64,000 bases of DNA. It comes from Flaveria trinervia. Taxonomy: Eukaryota > Streptophyta > Magnoliopsida > Asterales > Asteraceae. The notes under the pieces were generated by a model. It saw nothing but the letters and a program-made list of their open reading frames with translations, was not told where the DNA came from and made no database searches. The translations under genes were made by a program, and so were the position numbers. Of the stretch, positions 23,501 through 34,493 are shown one piece after another. Location of the stretch: NCBI GenBank assembly GCA_025506515.1, contig CM046442.1:60187376-60251375 (forward strand). The letters are read 5' to 3'. Each line of letters opens with the position of its first letter. Within the stretch, counting starts at the first letter, position 1.

Positions 23501-23858
23501 AGAAACAAACATCTGTTGCTACATCAACTGCTAAGGCCGAGTACATTGCTGCTGCAAGTTGTACTTCTCAGGTACTCTGGCTTCAGAACCAACTTCTGGA
23601 TTATGGCATTACAGAGACTAAGACTCCATTATAATGGATAGTGCTTCAGCTCTGTGTATTGTCAAAAATCCAGTCCAGCACTCTAGGACCAAACATATAG
23701 AGATCAGACATCACTTTATTCGGGATTGTTTTGAAAAAGGTCTGTTTGATCCTAAGTTTGCCTAGTGCTGATGAGCTTGCAGATATTTTTACTAAGCCTT
23801 TGGATAGTTCTACTTTCAAAACCTTGTGTTAAGGCTTGGTATGCTGCAGCTAGAATAA
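20591..23858 (+). pseudogene. P2 pol: protease, integrase, RT, RNase H
   Basis: Protease at about 20636-20680 keeps WYVDSGGSMHMTG, with the DSG active site. Pre-integrase is 20918-21110 (LWHRRLGHVN). The integrase core (21240-21680) has VDDYSRFVWTF, SDNGTEFRN and VERKNRTLIEAARSMLADSG in broken frames. A linker (22097-22440) contains HPMSQIICDINAGVSTRSQ. RT (22480-23105) has ALYGLKQAPRAWYE and IYVDDIIFASSD, but several small deletions lie around the ETFAPVAR block (22560-22610). RNase H (23370-23858) keeps SDSDYAGCKLTRKSTSGGC and STAKAEYIAAASC, where E is replaced by K, and ends LE-stop at 23856. It cannot yield a complete polyprotein. Confidence 0.9.
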
Positions 23859-24537
23859 GTGACAACTACTGATGATTTCAGTAATACTTTGGTGATCATT
23901 GGTAACCATGTCACATATAAGTACTGATGAGTCCTTTCACCTTCAGTAGTTTTTATAACTACTGATGGCTAAATGCCTCACAAGTACTGAAGTACTTTAT
24001 CTGTTCCAAACTACTGATGTAGTTACAACTACTGATATAGTTACAACTACTGAAATCAGTACAAACAGATAAGTACTAACGTCCTATGAAACACCTGAAA
24101 AGCATATGCAAAGTCTGATGAGTAAGTGTTGAGGACAGTATGAAACAGCTGAAAGGCTATGAATTGACGAAAAAACTACTGACGAGAACTTTCTTCGTTG
24201 TTTCTCCAACTGCTGTTTCATTCTAAACAACTGAAGCAAAACCATGTCTTCAGTAGTTTTACACTACTGATGACTAACACCAAGTCTTCAGCTGTTTACA
24301 ACAAATGATGACAAAACCACTGTCTTCAGTAGTTTCACAACTACTGATTAGAAAACACAAGTCCTCAGTTGTTTCATCATCTGAAGTCAAAACCATGACT
24401 TTCAGTAGTTTTCTAACTACTGATGTCTAAAACCACGATCAGCTGTTTCAACGTCTGAAAGGGTAATACCATGTCAAGAGTCGTTAAAACTACTGATGAC
24501 TAACACCAAATCCTTCAGTCGTTTTCTAACCGTACCC
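23859..24537 (+). repeat. P2 pol-aORF spacer: cluster of ACTACTGA/TCAGTAGT motifs
   Basis: About 680 bp, non-coding. It alternates AACTACTGATG and TTCAGTAGTTTT phrases roughly every 20-40 bp, together with CAGCTGTTTC and CAGTCGTTT variants, so many local hairpins are possible. The same words fill the second half of the LTR U3. The stretch ends directly before the TATAAATA box of the aORF. Confidence 0.8.
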
Positions 24538-24545
24538 TATAAATA
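24538..24545 (+). promoter_or_regulatory. Candidate internal TATA box for the P2 aORF
   Basis: TATAAATA in the context TACCCTATAAATATCCC, 82 bp upstream of the aORF ATG at 24620. P1 (29459) and P3 (54176) have the same box in the same place. A pyrimidine-rich leader (TTCTCTCTCC) separates it from the ATG. Confidence 0.6.
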
Positions 24546-24619
24546 TCCCTGACCTAATCCTTCAGAGCTTCATCTTCTTCAAACCTAACGTTCATCTCTC
24601 CAAAACTTCTCTCTCCTAA

Positions 24620-27600
24620 ATGGCATCCATGCAACTCAAACGCGACACAACTGTGTAGCTTACCTCACCAAATCACCATTCTGGGCTAAGTTCGATAATG
24701 CTATTGATCTTATGGTCCAGTCACCCTACAAAACGGCCTTTCTTCTCAATCCAATCCTTCATGCCGAATCCCTCAACCAGTTTGGATGAACGTCACCCTC
24801 ACCACTGGGGAGAACAATACAGCGTTTCTCCGGTCGGTCGTCAACAACCATGAAGTGGTCATCACTCCTGATATACTTCGTCAAACTCTACACCTGGATG
24901 ATGCCACTTCTCCTGCGGGATATCCAAAGGGCACAACTGATTTATCCTTTGCCCACCATGGATACAGGGAAACCTTAGTGCCTCCACCATACTGAAGAAA
25001 CATTTCCATGATGAAACGTCTAATCTTTCACATGGTAATGTCTGTTTGGCTCCTAAGACTTCGTCTTGGGATCAAATGTCTACAAAGTGGCAATAGGTAA
25101 TGTATTCCATTCTTGAGCAACAACCTTTAAATTTTTCAGAAATATTTTCAGAGCTCAAGGATATGGCTCAAAAACAAACTGCTAACGTTCATAATGGCCA
25201 TAATTACAAACCAGCTTCAAGCTGAGGGACTTGTTGGCCTGGGAGTCCCTGCTATGGCTATTTTGCCTGAAGTATACCCCGGCACAACTCTGACCAATCA
25301 CTCAAACTGGCTGCCAAGCTGCGCAAACCCACGCAGTAGGAACCCCCAGCCACGACCTCCAAATCAAAAGTCCCCACCAAACCCACCAAAAAGAAACCCA
25401 AAAGTCTACTCAGGAAATGAGTCCCTGAGGATGCCCCTGCAACACAAACGCAGGCTATATCCACTGGTTATAACCCCCTAGTGGATATAAGGACTCTTCC
25501 AGCTATAGCCGCTCAGGATTCCTCTCATAAGGAGCCTGCAGCAACCACACAAGGGGTACCCACACATCTGGGATCTTCCTCACTTGAGGAGATTGCCATT
25601 GAAGAGCACCTTCCTCCCCAGGGCAGCTGCTTTTACCCCATCCCCATGCAACCGCCCCCCAAAGTCCTACATTGCTTGTTGCACAAGTGCTGAGTCAGTT
25701 GCACTCCTCACCCCCCCCCAGATACCAATTACTACTGGGAACACTTCTACCATTGAGGGGGAGGACCAAGTGCAGCTGAGAACCCACAGCATAGGGGCTA
25801 CAATGTTCCTTCTCCTAGTGTAGCAATGGAGATTGGAACTTCTGGTGAGGCTGCCACTTCTCCTGCGTCAGCATATGATCAGGTTGTAGTTGGTACCATT
25901 ACTAAGACCTTACCAGAGGCAACTGCTGATGACGAACACAGTCCTGAGGCAGGAAGTCCCCAGTTCCAAGACAAAGGGGCACATGCTACAACTGAGCTAC
26001 ACTCAGTGCATGTTCATCCTGATCCTATCAAGAGGTCAGGTGATTCAGTATCTACTGATGATGACCTGGGCTTCTTTTACGATGTAATCACCAAAAACCA
26101 TCCTGGAGGAGGAGGTGAGCGACTCAAAGCGCTGCTTGCCAAAACTTCTAAGGAACAAAGACCATCTGCCTCCACCAACCCACAGATGGCACCTTCATCT
26201 GAAGGTCTCCCAAACACTAAGCCACTCCCAACAATTAAGCACTGCCTCTGCTTTGGCACTATTCTCAGGAACAGAACCCTCCTGAGCAAATATGCTGTCC
26301 TTCAAAATTCCCTCCCTCTCATCACACCCATAATCACTGACGTCGTGATTAAAGCCATTGATGAGAGGCTTTCCTCTGTTATACACCCTTTGATAGAGGA
26401 GGTTGGGGCAAACACCTTTTGGCAATCAACCCTTGCAACCAATGCAACCAAAAAGGGGGAGATTAAGTCAGTGAAAGAAAAGAAGAGAAAGAAGAGTACA
26501 GAGGAAAAGAAACAGAAGGGAGAGTTGTGGAAAAGGAGTTGGAGTGAAGGAGAATGATAAGGAGTTGGAAAAAGAAAAGAAACAACAACTGATCACTTAC
26601 AAAAGAAAGAAAAGTGCTGATGATCAACCTACTGCTGAGAAAAAAATCCTTGGAAGAGCTGGTAAAAGATGCAGATGACACACACAACCGATCCATGGAT
26701 AAAATCATTGAGCAACTTCAAGCAAGGTTTTGATACAACCACATTAGATAGTGAGATCAGGAAGTTGGAAGTGGAGGAGATTCAAACCAGATGGGCTGGG
26801 TATGATGTACTGGAAAAGGAGAGATTGGAGATCATGATTCGTTTCATTGCCAAATACTTACGAAGATCTTTGATGGAGATTCGTGCATGGACCAGAGACA
26901 GTTCTGGCTATAGCCACCAGAATCTGTCTGTCTGAGCAATTCCATAAGGGGATTATCATTGAAGCCCTTGATGAGGCTGGGGCTGGAAAAAGGTTTGAAA
27001 TGGCAAGACTTACAAAAGCTAAACTCACAACCAAAATGCTGGAACAACCTTCCATTTCACCCACTCAAAAACATCCTACCCCTCAAATCTCCAAACCAAT
27101 CTCAAAGCCCAAATCCAAACTTCCTCAACCTCAAAACCAACTCCTTACCATCTAAACCAACAGCCGATGATGCACCCAGAAGAAGAAGAGAAGGGTGTTG
27201 AGGCTAGAAGAAGAAGAAGAAGAGGATGATGTGGAAGAAGATAGGCTGCCTCTGTCTGCAGTTCTAACATTGGCGAAAGCCAAACCCATGCCCATCACTC
27301 CCACCTCACAGATGGATGCTGTGAGAGTAAAGATTGAAGAAGAGCAGCAGCAAAAGCTTCATGATGATGAAATGCTGAAAAGCATTGACAAAACTTATGC
27401 TGCTTCATCATCAATTATTAGTATGAAGAAAGAAGCTCTGAGGTTGTACACTCTCGCCAACACATTTCAATATCAGAAGGAAAAGGTGAGAGTATGGCCT
27501 GATCCAAGGGTGGCTCACAGGATTGTAAAAAAAGACATTCCTTCGAGATACATGGGCCAAGTCAAAAGGATCGTAGACGAAGAGATCACAGTGGCCCTTG

Positions 27601-27955
27601 TAGTATCACCCTGGGAGATTGTTGAAGACTTCAAGAAGGCCTATGAGACTAAACAACCACCCCAAAAGATGTTAGAGAACAGAATTATTAAAAAGGGGTT
27701 AGTCTACAAGAGGCTTGAGAACTTCAAACAAAATAAGCTCAGTCTGTTACTTGAAGGACTCATCCTGATGAGTTTGCATACAGACAGATTACAACAGTTG
27801 AGCTCAAAAATGGCAAACAGGCCAAGTACATCTCAGAGCTGTATGGGCGAGAAGGATTGTTTGATGGTGAAGCCGAGAACCTGTCCATGGAAGAACAAAT
27901 CATGTTTCTCAGAGCATACACCAGAGAATCCTACAGGCTTATACACGGGAAGTAG
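24620..27955 (+). pseudogene. P2 aORF (env-position ORF of unknown function), broken
   Basis: ATG 24620 (MASMQLKR) corresponds to the P3 start MASMQIKPRHN. One missing base shifts the frame within the first ten codons. Conserved blocks follow in order: FLLNP, GENNTAFLRSVVNN, TPDILRQTLHLDDATS, YPKGTTDLSFAHHGY, NVCLAP, GLVGLGVPA, and a Pro/Lys-rich middle. Then come a Lys/Glu-rich region (26460-26660), EIRKLEVEEIQTRWAGYD (26754), AIATRICLSEQF, a long Pro/Lys linker and an acidic stretch. The C-terminal domain has YASSSSI-like and VRVWPDPRVAHRIVKK (27485 on) and ends YRLIHGK-stop at 27955. No enzyme motif, signal peptide or transmembrane helix is evident. Its position matches the env-like ORF of Sireviruses. 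Confidence 0.82.
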
Positions 27956-28161
27956 ATCTCATGAATGGGATAACAACTCTGTGTCCAGTTCCCCAAAACA
28001 GAGTTCCCATTCATATCTTGCCAAACAAATATCTGAGATTTCTTCCCAGGCCGGAGCTTATATGGGTCATCTTCTCTACTGATCAAGAAGGAAAAAGACC
28101 AACCTTTTTGCCAACATAAGTGGGAAAATAAATAAATTAGAGGTTTTGGCTGCATTGGTTC
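27956..28161 (+). other. P2 3' untranslated region
   Basis: About 205 bp between the aORF stop and the polypurine tract. It is highly conserved with 57592-57795 in P3 (CCCCAAAACAGAGTTCCCAT, TCTACTGATCAAGAAGG) and, less closely, with 32817-33008 in P1. It contains no ORF. Confidence 0.7.
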
Positions 28162-28169
28162 AGGGGGAG
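28162..28169 (+). promoter_or_regulatory. P2 polypurine tract
   Basis: AGGGGGAG followed by TT and the 3' LTR start TGTTGG at 28172. It is the plus-strand primer left by RNase H. The same tract in the same spacing occurs in P1 and P3. Confidence 0.88.
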
Positions 28170-28171
28170 TT

Positions 28172-29089
28172 TGTTGGACCAAAAGAACCAATGAGCCAAG
28201 ATCAGAAAACCTCTAAGTCCCACATGATATCACAACAACTGCTGAAGGCTTGTCAGCAGTTCGACAAGTGCTGAAAACTCCAACAGCTGAAGATCAAGTG
28301 CTGAAGACTTCAATAGCTGAAGACTAAAATGCTGAAGTTCAACAGCTGAAGAACACAAGTGCTGAAGCTGAACAGCTGAAGAACATAAGTGCTGAAGCTG
28401 AACAGCTGAAGAACACAAGTGCTGAAGCTGAAGACCAAAGTACTGAAGTACAACAGCTGAAGAATCTACAAGTGTTGAAGATCAACAACTGGTGTACAAA
28501 GTCTGAAGACAAAGACTGAAGACATCAGCTGATGATATCTACTGAAGTCATCAGCTGATGAAACGTCTGAAGTTCAAGTCTGAAGATCAAGTACTGAAGT
28601 TTCAGTAGTTTGTCACAACAGCTGAAGAGTACTTCTTCAGTAGTTGTGATATCAGTAGTTTTATGTTTTTACTTTCAGTAGTTTTGTAAAACGACTGAAG
28701 AGCTTGTTCTTCAGTGGTTGTAGTTTCAGTAGTTTTATGTTTTTAGTAGTTTAGAAAACTGATAACACTTAGTATTTTTGTAAGGAGATGTCAGTTGTTT
28801 TGACATCTTCAGTAGTTGTGTTTCAGTTGGAATAATTCTGTTAGATGTCACTATCAAGTGACATCAGCAGACGTCACATCTCTTATATAAGAGGTGTCGA
28901 CCTATTTGTAATTGTGATTCCGTTACCACGAAAGCGAATATTGAATGAAATATATTTGCAGAATTCTCTCTCTATAACCGTCTTTGTTCTTCATTGAATA
29001 TCGTTTCGTTCTTTTGAATGGGCTAATTCCTTGTTAGAATTCCGCTGCTATACTCCCTAATCAATCAACGTAGATCACTGATCCTAACA
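28172..29089 (+). repeat. P2 3' LTR
   Basis: 918 bp, nearly the same as 16639-17561, with scattered differences (for example GGCTTGTC against GGCTTCATC near the start). The TATA palindrome is conserved at 28876-28897. It ends CCTAACA and is followed by TSD copy TGGAA. Confidence 0.93.
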
Positions 29090-29458
29090 TGGAAAGTACT
29101 GAAGTGGTTACAACTACTGACGTCTGTGTATAACAGATAAGTACTGATGACCAATGAAACATTGAAAATAGATACTCTACTGAGTAAGTGTTGAAGTCAA
29201 ATGAAACAACTGCGATATGTGAATTGACGACAACAACTGATGAGTAAGTTTATTCTTTAATTGTTTCTAACAACAGCTGTTTCATTTCAAAACAACTGAA
29301 GCCAAACCAAGTCTTAGTAGTTTTTCAACTACTGATGACAAACACCAGTCTTCAGTTGTTTACAACACCTGAAAGTTAAAACCATGTCTTCAGTGTTTCT
29401 AACAACTGATGACTACAACCAAAAACTTCAGCTGTTTTCTTTCAGCCGTTTCATAACC
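29090..29458 (+). repeat. P1 pol-aORF spacer, second part
   Basis: Resumes the P1 spacer after P2. It carries AACTACTGA/TTCAGTTG and CAGCTGTT motifs like the P2 and P3 spacers and ends at the TATA box at 29459. No ORF. Confidence 0.8.
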
Positions 29459-29466
29459 TATAAATA
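29459..29466 (+). promoter_or_regulatory. Candidate internal TATA box for the P1 aORF
   Basis: TATAAATA (context AACCTATAAATACC), 65 bp upstream of the aORF ATG at 29524. Its place is conserved with P2 and P3, although the surrounding sequence has diverged. Confidence 0.6.
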
Positions 29467-29523
29467 CCTAACCCTAACTTCAAACTTTTCATAAATCAAT
29501 TTCCGAACGTTCATCTTCCATTA

Positions 29524-32500
29524 ATGGCGACCATGCAAATCAAACCTTGACACAACTGTGTTGCTTACTTCACAAAATCGACCTTTTGGACTAAGTTTGA
29601 TGATGCTATTGATCTGATGGCTGATTCTTAGTATCGAACTGCTTTTCTTTTGAATCCAACCATCTATCCCGACTCTCTTAGACAATTCTGGACAAACATC
29701 ACCATCCATACTGGTGAGAATGATATCGCAATCACTCTCCAGTCATATGTAAACCAGAAGAAGGTGGTAGTCACTCAGCTATCATTCCAAACGCTAGATC
29801 TGAATGATGTTACCTTTGTCACCAAATACCCGAAGGGCACCCTTGATCTCTCATTCATTAATCATGGTATGAGGGCAACCTAAGTGCTACTACCATTCTG
29901 AAGAAGCACTTTCATGATGCTGAACGCCTAATTTTCCACATGATCAATGTGTGCCTTGCCCCCAAACCCTCTTCATGGGATCAAATGTCATCCAGGTGGC
30001 AGCAGGTATTGTATTCTATTCTTGAACACCAAAGCTTAAATTTTTCTGAAATTATATTTTTGGAATTAAAATATCTGGCAATGAAACCTATAGCTAGCAG
30101 ATGGCTATTATATCCAAGGTTTCTTATGGCCATAATCATGAATCAGTTACAATCTGATGGCCCTGTTGGCCTTGGAGTCCCTACTGTGGTAGTTCTGCCA
30201 GAGGTATACTCCAGGCACACTCTGACCCACACCTCAAAAAGGCTGCCAAACTGCTAAAACCCAAGCAGAAGGTACCCATAGCCTCATCCTCCAGATCTAA
30301 TGTCCCCTCCAAGCCTCACTCCAAACAAAACAAAAAGGCTACTCAGGGAGTTAAGTCCCCTGATGATGTCCCTGCAATACAAAGGCAGGATGAAACTATG
30401 GGTAGTAATCCCCCTGTAGTTTCCATGACTCTACCAGCTGATACCGCTCAGGTATCCTCTCAACAGGATCCTGATGCAACCAAACATGGGGAAACCACAT
30501 TACTAGAATCTCTCTTACTTGAGAGGATTGCCATTGAAGAGCACCATTCACCCCAGGTGCAATCCTTTTCACACCCATCTCCTATTAAAGCCACCCCTAC
30601 AAGCCTAACTATGGTTATTGCACAAGTGTTGACTCAGCTACATTCCTCTACCCCTCCCCAGAAACCTATTACTACTAGGAAAACCTCAACCATTGAGGGA
30701 GAGGATTATAATGTAGCTGATAACCCACAACACAGGGATTCCAGAGTTCAATCTCAGTGTAGAGGAGGAGATTAGAACATCTGGTGAGGCTGCCTCTTCT
30801 CCTTGTTCAGCAAATGATCAGGATGAAGCTGGTATTATTTCTAATACCTCACCAGAGGCAACTGCCAATAAAGGACATTCTCCTGCGACAGGACGTCCCC
30901 AGTTCCAAGAAATAGGGGCACATGTGACTATGATCTACACTCAGCACATGTTCATCCTGATTTCATCAGGAGGTCAGCTGATTCAGCACAGACTGATGAT
31001 GACCTGGGCTTTTTCTTTGATGTTCTAGCCCACAATACAATTCTTGAGACTAAGGTTTGCAGACTACTACAAGAACTGCTTGCCAAAATGTCACAAGAAA
31101 CAGTCCATCTGCCCACATTCACCCACAGATGGCAGTTTCTCCTAAAATTATCCTAAACACTGAGCCACTCTCAACAACATTGCCACCAGCCTCTGCTTCA
31201 GGTGCCATTTCTCAGGGACAGAACCCCTTTGACCAAATGGTTCCTGCCCTTCACACACCTTACCTCTCATCACTTCAATAATCACAAATACAGTACATCA
31301 AGCCATGATGAGAGGCTTTCCTCCACTCTTCAATCTTTAGTTGATGCTGCAGTCTCTAAGAAAACTTTCTGACATTCACACCCCTGCACCCAATGCAACC
31401 AAAAAGGGGGAGTCTAAGTCAGTGAAAGTAGACAAAAGAAAAAGAGCTGAAGAGGAAGCAGAAAAAAGAGCAGATAGAAAAGGAGATGATCACCTACAAA
31501 AGGAAGAAATCCTCTGAAAAGACTAAAGGTGAGAAAAACTTGGAAAAATTGATCAAAGAAGTTGATGAGCAACATAGTAGATCTATGGACAAGATTATTG
31601 ATCAACTCTTCGGACAAGGATTTGACACTACCAAACTTGACTCTGAGATCAGAAGGTTAGAGATTCAAGAAATTAAGCAAAGATGGGCAAGTTGGAGTGA
31701 AAAAGAAAGAGAAGGCTGGAAACTATGGCAAGATTTATATCCAAACTTCTGGGAAGGTTGATCATTAAAGTAAAGTCATGGTCCAGAGACAGTATTTTGG
31801 AAATAACCACCAGAATCTGTTCGTCTGAGGTATTTAACAAAGGATTGATATTGAAGCTCTTGATGAAGCTGGTGCTGGGAAAAGAACTGATATGGCCAAA
31901 CTATCCAAAGCTTCACTCAAATCCAAGATGCTTGAGCAGCCTGTACTCTCACCCAAACCAAAACAACCACTTCCACAACCCTCAAAACTAATCCCTTTAC
32001 CTAAGAAACCTACTGAACCATTACCAATAATGCACCTAAGAAGAGGAGAAGGGCGTTGAGGATGGAAGAAGAAGAAGATGATGATGATGAAGATAGTCTG
32101 CCACTCTCTGCTGTTCTCAAAATAAAAATGTCTGAGCCTAGGAGTCAACCAACAACAATCACACCTGACTTTAAAGGCAAATGGTAAAAGTCAAACTTAA
32201 AGAAGAAGAACAGCACAAACAACATGATGAGCAACTGTTGAGGATGATAGATAAAGAGTTTCCCAAGTCTTCATCCATACAAGCTATGAAGAAACATGCT
32301 CAGAGGTTGTATGCTCTCAGATTTACATTCCAATATTAGAAAGAGAGAGTGAGAATTTGGCCTGACCCCAGAGTAAGTGACAGAATTCACAAATTGAAGA
32401 TTCCAAGCAAATACAATGGCCAAGTAAAGAAGATAGTAGATGCTGTGATAATGCTGGCCATTGTAGTGTCACCCTAGGAAATTTTTGATGACTTCAAGAG

Positions 32501-32816
32501 AGCTTACAAGTCTAAAATGACTCCACAGACTTTATTAGAAAACAAAATGGTAAAGAAGGGGTTAATCTATAAGAAGCTTGAAGACATAAGAAGAAATGAG
32601 CTCCAGTTACTGCTTGAAGGCACTCATCCAGATGAGTTTGCATACAGAGAGAACAACTGCGGAGCTGAAAAATGGAAAACATATTAAGTATTTATCTGAG
32701 TACTATGGGTCTGAGTTCTTCTTTGAAAGTGGGCTGAAGAACTCACAATGGAAGAACAAGTTGTTTTCCTTGAGGCCTATGTCAGAGAGTCTTACAGACT
32801 CATCATTGGGAAGTAG
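29524..32816 (+). pseudogene. P1 aORF, broken
   Basis: ATG 29524 starts MATMQIKP, and the next codon is TGA where P3 has CGA (Arg). This is a C-to-T change at a CpG, as expected from deamination of methylcytosine. In frame after it come CVAYFTKSTFWTKFDDAIDL and FLLNPTIYPDSLRQFWTN, then YPKGTLDLSFINHGM with a break at 29880. The next frame has ERLIFHMINVCLAP, WDQMSSRWQQVLYSILEHQ and GLGVPTVVVLPEVYS. A Ser/Thr/Pro-rich middle (30398-31280) and a Lys/Glu-rich block (31420-31560) lead to DTTKLDSEIRRLEIQEI (31622-31675). The C-terminal region has RIWPDPRVSDRIHK and YRLIIGK-stop at 32814. It is more diverged from P2/P3 than those are from each other. Confidence 0.82.
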
Positions 32817-33008
32817 ATTTCATGGATGGGGTAACAGCTCTATGTCCAATTCCCCAAATCAGAGTTCCCATTCATCCTTTGCCAATCAATCCTTTTGAAA
32901 TCTCTTCCCTGGCCTGAGCTTATATTGAAGAATTCTGAGCTTATCCAGATTTTGTTTCTGCCAGTAAGTGGGACTCAATAATTTTAAAGGTTTTGGCTGC
33001 ATTGGTTC

Positions 33009-33016
33009 AGGGGGAG
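33009..33016 (+). promoter_or_regulatory. P1 polypurine tract
   Basis: AGGGGGAG plus TT directly before the 3' LTR at 33019. It is preceded by GCTGCATTGGTTC, which all three P elements share. Confidence 0.88.
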
Positions 33017-33018
33017 TT

Positions 33019-33777
33019 TGTGGGACCAAAAGAACCAAGGAGCCAGATCAGAAAAAGCTTTAAGTCCTACAGACATCAAAACAACTGAAGTGATCTACAA
33101 ATGCTGAAGACAAAGTCTGAAGAACAAAGTCTGAAGACAAAGTCTGAAGATAACTTCTGAAGACAAATTCTGAAGAACAAAGTCTGAAGACAAAGTCTAA
33201 AGACAACTGCTGAAGACAAAGTCTGAAGACAACTGCTGAAGACAAAGTCTGAAGACAGAGTCTGAAGACAACTGCTGACAAAGTCTGAAGATCAAGTTCT
33301 CAGTAGTTGTCACAACAGCTGAAGTAGTTCTCTTAGTAGTTGTGATGGTTTACATTCAGTAGATTGTAATCAGTAGTTTTATATTATGTAAAACATCTGA
33401 AGTTCTTATACTTAAGATGTTATAACTTCCATAGTTGTAATGTTGTTTATACTTGGCTTTTAATGAAGATGTCCTCAGTTGTTGTGGACATCTTCAGTAG
33501 TTTAGTTTTATTTCAGTTGTTTGTATAAATCAGTTAGATGTCACTATCATGTGACGTCAGCTGATGTCACATTCCTTATAAAAGGAATGTTGACCTAGTT
33601 TCACGAGACGGGAAGTTTGTGCATGAATGAAAATATCCTTTTGCAGAAAACTCTCTCTCTATAACGTTACTGTTTGATTGAATACTCATATTATTCTTGC
33701 TAGAATTTAGTCTAATTCGTATGCTATTCTGCTGCAAATCATAATCTAATTGATCAAACTAGATCTAGATCGCTTCA
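33019..33777 (+). repeat. P1 3' LTR
   Basis: 759 bp, TGTGGGACC to CGCTTCA (one substitution in the usual TGTTGG start). It is longer than the 5' LTR by 25 bp and has a different CTGAAGAC unit arrangement. It keeps TGACGTCA at 33552-33559 and a good TATA (TTATAAAA) inside the palindrome 33569-33590. It is followed by TSD copy GAAGG. Confidence 0.92.
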
Positions 33778-33782
33778 GAAGG

Positions 33783-34493
33783 TATGAGTAAACCTTCCAA
33801 TAACATTAGCGGATACCTTCTCTAGTGTTTTGAAGATGTCAGGCTTTATATGGGGGACCAGTAGAATGTCTTCACATTGTAGTTGGTCCTTGTCAAGCAC
33901 ATAGTTGATTATATGCTAAATGAACCAAGGATACATATAAAATGGATCCCTAGTGAGATTACATATTAGATTATTCAACATAAATCTTGAGTAGTTGAAG
34001 AGAAGGCTTTTACTAAACCATGGACTAGGCAACCCAGATCACATGGGATTTGTCCCATTCCTTAGACTTGTTAGATAAGCTGTGCAGGACAATGTGGTAG
34101 CAAGAACTTCTAGTAGTACGAGAAATTGAAATTGTAGACTGAAGACTTTCTTACATCTTCGCCATATCCTATTTGGATGTAGGTTTCCTTCAAATCAAAC
34201 TTGGGGAATTCAATAGGGGCTCTTTCATCATGGAGTTCCAAATGCTCCCTAGTGGTGGTTTCTCTGATAATGATCTCCTGTCCACAGATCCTCGATATGA
34301 TGACCCTTTCACCATTAAGCCTTCATTTGACCATTGACCTAGAATTCGGCCATGTGGTTTGAGTAGATGGTAGGGTTAATAGTAAAGGAGTGAAGTATGT
34401 GGATTGTGACAAAAATTGAATGATGGAGGCAAAATCGACATCCTTTGAAGAATTAAGGACGTCGTTTTGGTTATGTTGGGGATTCAAGGCCAT
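33783..34493 (-). pseudogene. M1 aORF, N-terminal part
   Basis: The minus-strand ATG at 34493 opens MALNPQHNQNDVLNSSKDVD. It continues with TYFTPLLLTLPSTQTTW, GERVIISRICGQEIIIRETT, LELHDERAPIEFPKFDLKET and YIQIGYGEDVRK. The layout (start motif, EVVIT-like block, LxLxDxxxxxPK block) matches the N-terminal domain of the P1-P3 aORFs, though identity is low. Stops interrupt it after about 70 codons and again near 34100. The C-terminal part continues at 7254-9266 beyond P1. The upstream leader is pyrimidine-rich. Confidence 0.65.

Larger units (their letters stand above)
16639..29089 (+). mobile_element. P2: SIRE-like Ty1/copia retrotransposon nested in P1
   Basis: LTRs 16639-17561 and 28172-29089 flank PBS, gag, pol, spacer, aORF and PPT, all plus strand, 12,451 bp. 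Flanks TGCAA (16634-16638) and TGGAA (29090-29094) form a TSD with one mismatch. The site is the P1 spacer between pol and aORF, and both elements point the same way. Because P2 interrupts P1, it is the younger of the two. Its LTRs differ at relatively few positions over the parts I compared. Gag, pol and aORF are broken mainly by single-base deletions. Confidence 0.95.
9272..33777 (+). mobile_element. P1: SIRE-like Ty1/copia retrotransposon, about 12 kb, split by nested P2
   Basis: LTRs at 9272-10005 and 33019-33777 are bounded by a perfect 5-bp TSD, GAAGG (9267-9271 and 33778-33782). The element contains PBS, gag, pol, spacer, aORF and polypurine tract on the plus strand. Removing P2 (16639-29089) leaves about 12.05 kb, matching P2 and P3 in size and order. 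It lies inside the aORF of the older minus-strand M1. Gag, pol and aORF all carry stops or frameshifts, so this copy cannot encode its own proteins as written. Confidence 0.95.

Noticed and set aside
29524..32816. Calling the aORF a viral envelope gene
   Set aside because: Only its position matches. No signal peptide, transmembrane helix or glycoprotein-like cysteine pattern is visible, so I leave the function open.
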